Source: Lycium barbarum (lineage: Eukaryota > Streptophyta > Magnoliopsida > Solanales > Solanaceae). Taken from it: 64,000 nucleotides of DNA. Position 1 is the stretch's first letter; every line of letters begins with the position of its first letter. The translations under genes were made by a program, and so were the position numbers. Below are positions 46,252-55,953 of the stretch, one piece after another. The stretch covers positions 117,227,601 to 117,291,600 of the forward strand of contig NC_083339.1 of assembly GCF_019175385.1 (NCBI RefSeq), in the 5' to 3' direction. The notes beneath the pieces are model-generated. The model searched no databases. It was not told where the DNA came from and saw nothing but the letters and a program-made list of their open reading frames with translations.

Positions 46252-48216
46252 AATCGACATCCAAGTGTGAAACATTTTAAAGGATATCCAGACTGGTTTG
46301 TTAAGCATAGATGAACTGGAATGAGGAGGAGAATTACGGAACATCACATTGAGCATAAATCATTTGCAAATCTCATTTTTTTCAACCAACACATAATACA
46401 TGCAGATTCAGGGAAAACTGGAACAGGCTTGTTCATACCTTATTTGGCAGAACTTAACGCAAAAATAAAGAAAGATTTAACTCTACAAGGATTCCCCTTA
46501 ATCACCTTTTATCATATTTGGCTAAGTCCACAACTGACTAACAGAGCTTGTGATAACCTCCGAACTTCTTACCTGAAACGATATTCTAACTAATCACATA
46601 TTTTTAAAACATACTAGTAAGTACATACAACTGAACTTATGCGTGCGACTCTGACTGATGGGAAACTGCCTATGGCATAAATTAGACTATATTAATCATA
46701 TAATGGCCAGTAAACCAATCCAAACAAATAACCCTATATTAACTAAAAGGGCGAACTTGTAATGCTAAACTACTAACAATGCTATACTAACAACTGATTG
46801 CGAACATACGGAAGCAGACGCTAAAAATGAATCTATAAGCGAAACAGACAAGATAATCAAATTGCCGAATAAGACAGACACAAACAAAGGCCTAACTTAA
46901 ACATACAAGCGGTTTGATGCCTAATATAAATCAACTAACAGTCAAACGACACGATTAACGCACTAAGGCAGTCATGAAGTTTACTGAATAATATCAAACC
47001 AAGCTTAATTGACCATAGAAAATAACATCAAATAGAGATCTTAAGCCATATTTCAAGTGAAACGGTGAGTATATTAAACGAGCACCAACCAGCATCAAAA
47101 GGGTAAATATAACTTCCTATTTTTCAGACATCGGATATATAAACTTTATCGCAACATCAACTTGAAACCAAAAACACTTTAAACATGCAAACAGGGGATC
47201 CAAACATACATCATAAATCAAAACGAACCAAAAATGGAAGGAAGGGATTGCACTGACCTGTTTTGTGTACATTGAAAATGGGGCGTCGAGGTCTCGAATC
47301 TACACTCGAACTCGAAGAATCCGAACCTGGACCCGATTAAAATAACTAAAGTTTTAAACAGAAAAAAAATGAAAATAGAGTAATTGTTGGTCGCGGATAA
47401 AGTTCACCGGAAAAGGAAAGATCAAGTGTGGAAGATAGTCTGTATCCCTCAAAACACTGAGTCATTCCCAAAAATCTGATCCCCCAAACAGTTTTAATTC
47501 TTGTACCTTTATAGAGTGAAGAGAGAGAGGAGCGTATGAGAGAGAGACGAAATAGTGGGCGACAGGCGTGGGGAACAGCAGTGAGTGGAGCAGGTAGGGA
47601 GAACGTGAGATGTAGGGGTGGAAGAGAAGATGAAGGAGTAGAGAGAGAGTAGTGAAAGAAAGTAGGGCGGGCGGCTGGTTTTAAGGAGAAAAAGAGGGAT
47701 TGGGTTTCATTAGGTTTAAGGAAAAAAAAAACAATTGGGCTGGACCGATAATTTTGGGGTGGATCGGGTAGGAATAGGTAATGGGCCGCTGATGTTGAAT
47801 GAATAGTGGGCTGAAAATGTGGGTTGTTTATTTGGGTAGGGAAATAATATTGTATTTGTGTTTTGGGCCATTAATTGGATGATAATATAGATGGATCCTT
47901 CTTCCTTTATTTAAATTATTTTTTGGGCTTCTAATTTAATAACTGGTACAATATATACTATGTAAAGACAATTAATAATTAATGTAAAATAAAGATTTTT
48001 CAAAGTGTTGTCTTGTAATTAATTTAACGATTCCAAACCCGAAAAAATGAAATGATGACGAATCATTTAAAATTTGTGGTAAAGTAATACTTGTAATGTT
48101 GAAAATAAAAGTAGCAAAAATAATAGTAGTGAAAATAAAATATTTAGTTCGTCAGTAAATTAAGAAACCCGAGTAAATAAAATTAAATAAAGGAGGGACA
48201 AAATTGGGTGTCAACA
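46252..48216 (-). repeat. LTR B, truncated mosaic LTR
   Basis: 46252 to about 47390 follows LTR C (38837-39970) nearly base for base. From about 47390 to 48216 it follows LTR A, including ggtcgcggataaagttcacc and the gagagagaggagcgtatgag tract. LTR C lacks these. The switch lies in a segment common to all three (atagagtaattgttgg). Confidence 0.87.
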
Positions 48217-48232
48217 GATGCCCCTCTTCGAC
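48217..48232 (-). other. Polypurine tract next to LTR B
   Basis: On the minus strand gtcgaagaggggcatc lies directly before tgttgacaccc, identical to the tract at LTR C. Confidence 0.8.
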
Positions 48233-48441
48233 TGGAGATGTTGTAGGAGTCTTCGGGCGAAGAAGTTGACGTAGTAGCCAATTTTGTTCTGACCAACAAA
48301 CACGAACTTGAGAAAATGCAGTTTAGGAGAATTGGTGGAAAATATTATGGTATGGAAAGAATCGTGGTCAAACCTGTAGAGAGAATGGATTTATAACTTT
48401 GCAAGGGTGGTGCACAGGTGACGAGAACGGAACATAGGCTT

Positions 48442-48505
48442 ATAGTCTCTTAATTATAAATGTGGCGTGCAATACACCCATAAGTAGGACTCTACGAGAC
48501 ACGAT
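48442..48505. repeat. Conserved 64-bp module (int1 copy)
   Basis: Same module as at 41107 and 28018, here with cataagtaggactctac and gagacacgatg. Confidence 0.7.
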
Positions 48506-48879
48506 GTAAATTCTCAAAAAATGCCCCAGTGTTGAATTATGGAGACGCTGGGGATGTAGAAAAGGATACGAGATTGCGACAAGATTTGATTGAGTAGAGT
48601 CTTAGCGGTGTATATGGAAGAAAATTTTGGGATAATCTACGTATCACATGTTTGTGGACGTAGGCAGAGTCGAGTTCGAGAGTAGATCTGTGACCTTTGC
48701 TTATGAGTTTGATATTCCTCTTCAGCGTATTTGCCTCAGTTCACTGCGTAAGATAAAGTTCCACGTTGTGTCGCGTCCCTACAGGATGTATTTTCTGCCA
48801 AAACTGAAATTCATATCAAAATTAGTAATAAAGTTGAAGTTATAGAGAGTGTAAAATGACAGTGAATATGAGTGTGAGA

Positions 48880-49540
48880 GTGAGGACGAAGCCGTGTGGC
48901 TTATAATGATGCAGTGTGGCCAAATGTTGTCTCTGGTTGTCTTCAGGGACTTGAATGAATGTGTGATGCGTATGCTGAGGATGTAATAAGGTCTCTAGTT
49001 GCTTTTGAAGATGATAGTGATAAGGTCTCCGGCGGTCTTCCGGGACTCGTTGATAACTGATATCTGCGAATTTTAAGGTAAATTCATTAAAATGGTAAAG
49101 TAGATGATGAAATAAAGGAATGAAGTAAGGAGTAAAATAAGTGTATAGCCGTTTGGCTTTATGCAGGTGAGGCCGTGTAGCCATGCGATGTCTCCGGTTG
49201 TCTTCGGGGACTCGATGATATATCTCCGGTTGTCTTCGGGGATTTGATGATAAATGATGTAGCCGTTTGGCTTATGCGGGTGAGGCTGTGCAGCCATGTG
49301 ATGTCTCCGGTTGTCTTCGGGACTCAATGATATGCTAATGCGGTCGTACAGCCAAATGATGCCTCCGGGTGTCTTCAGAGACTTAATGATAATTCCTGTA
49401 AAATCGTTAGAATTGGTAAAGTGAATGATAAGGTAGAGAGTAGAGTCATAGCGTAGCCGTCTGGCTTATGCATATGAGACTGTATAGCCGAATGATGCCC
49501 CCGGTTGTCTTCAGAGACTCGACGCCAATCCTGTAAAATT
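48880..49540. repeat. Degenerate repeats, int1 copy
   Basis: Counterpart of 41540-42185 with the same alternating tctccggttgtcttcgggga and tagccgtttggcttatg motifs. Confidence 0.75.
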
Positions 49541-49559
49541 CAAGATAAAAATGTGAATT

Positions 49560-50770
49560 CTTATTTTAGGGTGGAATGACCCAATATGTCCTATTTTAGG
49601 GTGGACGAACCCGATGTATCCTATTTTAGGGTGGAAGAACCCAATATATCCTATTTTAGGGTGGACGAACCCAAGTATCCTATTTTAGGGTGGAAGAACC
49701 CGATATGTCCTATTTTAGGGTGGACGAACCCAGGTATCCTAATTTAGGGTGGAAGAACCCGATATGTCCTATTTTAGGGTGGACGAACCCAAGTATGTCT
49801 CCGGTTGTTTTCGAGGACATGATGCATATGCCGTGTGAGGCATTTAAAGAAATGATATCCTATTCAAGGCGGACGAGCCTAAAATGTCCTATTTTAGGGT
49901 GGACGAACCCAAGCATGTCTCCGGTTGTTTTCGAGGACATGATGCATATGCCGTGTGAGGCATTTAAAGAAATGATATCCTATTAAAGGCGGACGAGCCT
50001 AAAATGTCCTATTTTAGGGTGGACGAACCCAAGTATCCTATTTTAGGGTGGAAGAACCCGATATGTCCTATTTTGGGGTGGACGAACCCAAGTATGTCTC
50101 CGGTTGTTTTCGAGGACATGATGCATATGCCGTGTGAGGCATTTAAACAAATGATATCCAATTAAAGGCGGACGAGCCTAAAATGTCCTATTTTAGGGTG
50201 GACGAACCCAAGCATGTCTCCGGTTGTTTTCGAGGACATGATGCATATGCCGTGTGAGGCATTTAAAGAAATGATATCCAATTAAAGGCGGACAAGCCTA
50301 AAATGTCCTATTTTAGGGTGGACGAACCCAAGCATGTCTCCGGTTGTTTTCGAGGACATGATGCATATGCTGTGTGAGGCATTTAAAGAAATGATATCCT
50401 ATTAAAGGCGGACGAGCCTAAAGTGTCCTATTAAAGGCGGACGAGCCTAAAGCATGTCTCCGGTTGTTTTCTAGGACATGATGCATATGCCGTGTGAGGC
50501 ATTTAAAGAAATAATATCCTATTAAAGGCGGACGAGCCTAAAGTGTCCTATTAAAGGCGGACAATCCTAAAGTGTCCTATTAAAGGTGGATGAGCCTAAA
50601 TGTTGTGCGTTTGCGAACAATGATGTTGTCCCTTTGTCGGGCATTTGAAAGTAATAATGCAATGCGATGCGGTGCCTTTGCAGTGCGGGCATTTGAAAGC
50701 AGTAGTGCATATGCAGTGCGATGTTTTTGAAGAAATGATGTCCTATTAAAGGCGGACGAGCCTAAAATGT
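49560..50770. repeat. Tandem hairpin repeats, expanded int1 copy
   Basis: About fourteen units with gggtggacgaaccc-type hairpins and about ten with aggcggacgagcct-type hairpins. Six longer modules (gtctccggttgttttcgagg) occur with a period near 120 bp. The array is nearly twice the length of its counterpart at 42205. A 98-aa frame (49690-49986) with internal repetition reflects the array only. Confidence 0.9.
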
Positions 50771-51372
50771 ATAGTTATCCTCGAGGTGTGATATTGATGC
50801 CTCCAGCGGTCTTGGGAGATGCCTTCAGCTGTCTTTGGAAACTTAACAATGATTCCTGCAAAGTTCAGAGTAAAATGGTTAAAGCTGGTAAAGTGTATGA
50901 TAAAATAATTGATAAAGTATGGAGTAAAGTGGTGGAATAGCCGTCTGGCTCATGATGTTGATGGTATCGTGACAGGCCAAATTTAGGACACGTAATCCTG
51001 ATTTAATTTGCCTTCAATCTCGTCAACCTACAAAAACAGGTATATAAAGTCATAAAATTATTGTGATAAAAATAAATTAAAAGATAAGGTTGGAAGTAAA
51101 GTCGTATGGCTTTTTGAGGCGAGGCCACAATGGGCCAAAGGATGCTTTTCTGCCATGATTGATAGACTTGATTGTTGATCTCGCGCTTTTAGGTTCCTGC
51201 ACTCAAAGAAAAATTCTTAGTTTGGGAGGGGGAAGTTGATTCGTGTTGACTCGAAGCTTGACGTTGTTGGCGTTCCATTTGTTTTGTTTGTTTGGATCTT
51301 GTGATCTCCGTTCAAGCCTCGGTAGATGAACAGTAGTGAAATAATTGAAAGAAAGTATTTGATTTGAAAGGT

Positions 51373-51570
51373 AGGTATGTAAGTATATGTATAAGGAAAT
51401 GTAACTATATGTATATAAGTTGTAAAATATGTATATGTAAATGTATGTATGTAAGGAAAGATATATATGTAAATGTATATATATGTAAGTTGTAAAATAT
51501 GTATATGTAAATGTATGTATGTAAGGAAAGATATATATGTAAATGTATATATATGTAAGTTGTAAAATAT
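51373..51570. repeat. tatgtaag/tatatg-rich tandem duplication
   Basis: A unit of about 69 bp (gtatatgtaaatgtatgtat, then gaaagatatatatg) is present twice in tandem here and once in the other unit (about 43520-43590). Confidence 0.8.
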
Positions 51571-51734
51571 TCTGCCAACTTCGGATTGTGACACTTCTAA
51601 AGTAATTGGTCTATAATACTTCCTGTCTGATAGCCTCAATATTGTCGATGTCCAACCGTTCTTTCGTCTATATCTTTTCAAAATATGCCCCAGTTTTGGG
51701 TTCAAAAGGGTATGCTAAACTTATGTTGTGGTGT

Positions 51735-52099
51735 GACCGAACCTTATATAGGTTGCCTACGTATCCTTCCAGGGAATCAGGTCAGAACGTAGTTTGTAAG
51801 GTATATAAAAATGGTTTAAAATTTTCTAATAAGGGACCGAACCTGATCTGGATTGCCTATGTATCCCGCCATGGGAATCAGGTCAGCGTAGTTCTGTTAT
51901 GTAAATGGCCAAAGGTTTGTAGGAATTCTATCTAAATATGATTGACCTGTATGTTGATAGTCTACGAATCCCGCCAAGGGAATCCAGCCGTGTGTAGTTC
52001 TCCTTATATAAGGATTTTGGATTTTATGTTATAATGCAACTGAACCCTATGTGGGCTGCCTACGTATCTCACCATGAGAATCAAGTCAGCGTAGTTCGT
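51735..52099. repeat. Four dispersed copies of the tacgtatcc / gaatcaggtca motif
   Basis: Counterpart of 43761-44230, with one copy fewer. Confidence 0.8.
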
Positions 52100-52672
52100 A
52101 CGGGTTGTTAAAGGAAAGGTTGCAAACTAGGTTGTCTTACCTAATGTCGTCCTTTGATTTCCTCTTGGATTGTTAGCTTTCAGGCTTATGTTATCACCTA
52201 TCGGCTATTTCATTTCTTTTGAGTGGAATCTTGTCTTGTCCTCTAGTTTCTTTGTTACTCTCTCGGGATGTATGTTGTCTTATTCGTACATTTCATGTCA
52301 CAATCGTAGAGTTGACAGTTTTTGATAAATAAAGTAGAAAATAGATGATTAAGGAAAATCAGAAATGCATTCATAGTTTTTTGCAATTCAAGCTTCCACA
52401 AGATGAAGCAAAACAAACAAAATTTTGGGTACAGTTCAAGCATCAATAAAAGAAAACAAGTTCACTACATGTTCATGCTACCAAGACTCCCGGCGAATCG
52501 GGGACGGAGTACAAGTCCAATTCTTCAGAATTTCCCCTGGTTCGGCACTTCGTGTGATAGGTGTCTCGATGTTGTGAGTAGCTGTAACAGTAATCTTCAT
52601 GTGTGTTTGTCTTTGGATTGTTTACGGGAACGACAAAAATTGATGACATGTCCCTTTCCGCACTGGACTCCT

Positions 52673-54814
52673 TCAAATCTTGGCATCTTCGTGAGCAGGC
52701 AAAGGATTGTTGACCACATTGGGCTTAGCTTCAGCGAGCTGGATTATTCCTTCTTTAATCAGGGCTTCGATTTGGTTTTTAAGCCCATAGCAATCTTCAA
52801 TGGCGTGCCCAGCAACTCCAGAATGGTAGGCACAGCGCTTGGAACCATCAAACCATTTTGGGATAGGATCGGGAATTTTCCCTTCAATCGGTTGTATCAC
52901 GCCCGCTGCTTTCATTCTTTCAAACAATTGAGCCAAGGGTTCAGCGATCCGAGTGTAGTTACGGGTGTTCTTGGTATCAAGGTTTTGACGAGCTCTAGGT
53001 GCAGCATGTGGTCGATTTTGGTAAGTTGGAGCTTGGACGGGTTGATACGGACGTGGGTTTTGATGTGGAGGTGCTCGGGGTTGGTAGTAGTTAGCTTGGG
53101 CGTTGTAGACAGGGTAAGGAGATAGTGGAGCTTGGTAGGGTTCAGGGTAGTGGTAAGGTTAGAAAGGTTGTTGTGGGTGGTTAAAGTATGGAATGGCTTG
53201 GCTCGGCTCATGCCCTTGGGCGTTCATGACTGCAGCGACATCTTCCTTCTTATTTTTAACCCCGTTGATAGAACCAGATTGAATAGCTTTGTTTATTGCT
53301 TGTAAAGCAATAAGATCCTGAATTTTCCCCGATTTGATTCCTTCTTCTAAGGCTTCTCCCATTCGAACAACTTCTGTGAATTTTTGTCCCATCATACCTA
53401 TCATTTTCTCGTAAAATATGCCAGCCTGGCATTCAATGAAGGTAGCAGTCATTTCTCTATCATTCATCGGAGGTTGAACCCTGGCCGCTTCTGACCTCCA
53501 ACGTAACGCATACTCGCGGAATGTCTCAGCTGATTTCTTGGTTAACTTAGTCATGTAGACTCTATCTGGCGTGATATCGGTGTTGAAACTGAATCTGTCC
53601 ATAAAATCTTGCGCCATGTCACTCCAACCACGCCATTTACGGACGTCCTGTTGTGTATACCAAGTAAGTGCTTCGCCAGATAAGCTTCTTATGAAGAGCT
53701 TCATCCTTATGCTCTGGTCTCTTCCCACTCCAACCAGTTTGTCACAATAAGCCCTCAAGTGTGTATGAGGGTCGCCTGTTCCATTGAACGTATCAAATTT
53801 TGGCGGTTTGTAGCCTACGGGTAAATCGACGTCAGGTTGAACACAGAGATCTTCGTATTCTACACTTTTGGTTCCCCTAGCGACTTGAAGGTTTCTCATT
53901 GCTTCTTTGAGACTGTGGATCTCTTTTAGCAATATGTTATCTGCCCCTGCCTTTGCATCCTTTTCCATTTCTTCGTATTGATCTACCTCAGGTTGGAACC
54001 TGACCGTTACTGGGTTGGTAAAGGCTTGTGTTTCTGCGGCATATACCGGAGGAACATATTGTGCATTAGGGGTAACAAAGTGTGCCCCGTGTATATGCTG
54101 GGTTGGATAAGTTTGGACGATGGGGGTGTTTTGGACAAGAGGTGGTGTGTTATAATTGGTGTTTATAGGTAGTTGATTTGGTGGGTTTAGAGGAGTGGTT
54201 GTGGGTAGTGGATTAGTGTTGGTGGGTAAAGGAACATAGGGAGTGTGAACTAGCGATTGATTTGGTGGGTTGACGGGTGGTGGATTAGGAGTAGTATAGG
54301 TAGTGTAGGTGGGTTGCTGATTTTGTGGAGGAGTATAATTAGTGTAAGTGGGTGGTTGACTTTGTGGGGGAGTATAGGCGGATGATGGATTTGGTGGATT
54401 TGCGGGGGTGATCGGAGGTAAGTTGTTGTTGGTAGGTGCATTGTTTTGGGGAGGAAAATGCTCAGGAACTGGGGATTCGAGTGATGGGAAACGAGGTGGT
54501 TCTGGCGCAGTATTTCTAGGTTCAGGAGGTGAATTTTGGAGTGTAATGGATAAATTGGTCAAGTCCCTAACCCGATTTAGTTCTCCACGTAGATTCTCAA
54601 TTTCTTAAGTCAGGCGGGCGATATGTTCATCCCGTTGAATAGCCGTTCCGTGTTCGGAAGTCTCGGGCGGATCGCTAGAGATCACGATGTTTTCCATACT
54701 AGTTGAAATAGACGCGGCCGGATCAGACATGGTAATTTCATTTCCTTGAACAACCCAACTACGTTCAGGCAACGACGACGTCTTTGACCTTGTGATGTAA
54801 GGATGGTCGGCCAT
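52673..54814 (-). pseudogene. Tat-like Gag, copy 1 (full length, two nonsense codons)
   Basis: One continuous frame runs from the ATG at 54814 (MADHPYITRSK) to the stop at 52673, about 713 codons. It is interrupted only by an in-frame TAA at 54605-54607 and another at 53159-53161. At the second site copy 2 has a tyrosine codon, a one-base difference. The order is an N-terminal region, a long Pro/Asn/Thr-rich stretch (about residues 100-260), the Gag core with FDTFNGTGDPHTHLR, a proline-rich linker, and the CCHC-like CAYHSGVAGHAIEDC. It would form the particle shell. No protease, RT, RNase H or integrase follows on this strand. The near-identity to copy 2 indicates recent common origin. Confidence 0.87.
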
Positions 54815-55932
54815 CGAATGTCAACACGAATCAACTCTCTCTTTTTGGGAATAAGAAAAAAGATACATAAAGTATAAACGATGTTAGTCTCATGAACATA
54901 TTTAGGTAAAGTCACGATCACGTAAAGTCAAGTAAGGCATGTAGCAAATAATTCATCAAGTAGAGTCAAACAAGTTGTCAAACAAATGTAAACGATTACA
55001 TCAAAACAAATAACGCGTCCTAATATGCATGTGACCTCTTTGTGCCAGAGGTGGGCCTAACGTTGTTTGAAGGATAAAGTGTGCCATAATATGTCATCCC
55101 GTTGCTTTGATTAATTAAACAAATTCTATTTCTCAAAAAATAAAGTACAAAATAATGTAATATTTATTACATGTCAAATGAATACAACATAAAGTGTTTC
55201 CTAATCTAAATAAAGTAAATAAAATTTCTATGCCTAACTTCTAGCTCCATTTGTGATGCCCTTGTTCTTCGTCATTTGTTGTACTCCGATGCAAATGCAT
55301 ACCTGTCATAGAAACGTTAGTCATTCCCTCCTTCCTAAAGTTTAATTAATTAGAGCAAATAGTCAATATTTAGGCACAGTTATCCTTCAAATATGCACAT
55401 AAAGTATGGTTGGTGTCACTCGGGGTTGTGAACCCGCTTAGACGTCTGGGTAAAGTCATCTAATGGGCTTAATACACCAAGGGTATTAAACCTCCTACGA
55501 CATGAAATGTATGCTCTTAATAAAAGGTGTTTGTTTAGCTCTATCCTAGGTTGACTAGGAGTGGGTTTACTAGACGCAAGGTTCCCGAGCGGACAACTCG
55601 AGTGAGAAGGCTACGCGGTCCCCGTTATTCGAGCACCCCGCGCATACGCCAACTCTCTTAAAATTTGGATTCTACGAAAGAAATTTGCGGGTGCGCAAAA
55701 CACACCTCGCGTGTATGTGTGATAGTGTGAGTTTCCAGAAGTGGAAGAAATATGAACGGAATGACAATTTATCAAAGCAGTAACACGTAAACAGTTTATA
55801 TCGAACAAACAGTTTATATCAAACAAACAATTAATAGCATGTAAAAAACAGTTAACAAACAAATAAAGTAATCAAAATAAGCACACAAAGCCTATTTAAA
55901 CTAAGTCCGTTATGGTTAGAACCTAGGTAGAT
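54815..55932 (-). other. 5' leader of the A-type element
   Basis: About 1.1 kb between the PBS and the gag start. No coding similarity was recognised. A small repeated aacaaacagtttatatc-like tract lies at 55790-55835. Long leaders are known in this retrotransposon group. Confidence 0.6.
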
Positions 55933-55950
55933 TCCCCAGCAGAGTCGCCA
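55933..55950 (-). other. Primer-binding site next to LTR A
   Basis: On the minus strand tggcgactctgctgggga, 3 nt from the LTR end at 55954, identical to the site at 36803-36820. Confidence 0.8.
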
Positions 55951-55953
55951 AGC

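Noticed and set aside
49690..49986. 98-codon frame with internal repetition
   Set aside because: It reads through the tandem hairpin array; its repeats are DNA repeats.
42205..50770. Regular short repeats resembling a CRISPR array
   Set aside because: Units are tandem with no unique spacers of constant length, lie inside an LTR retrotransposon and occur in plant DNA.
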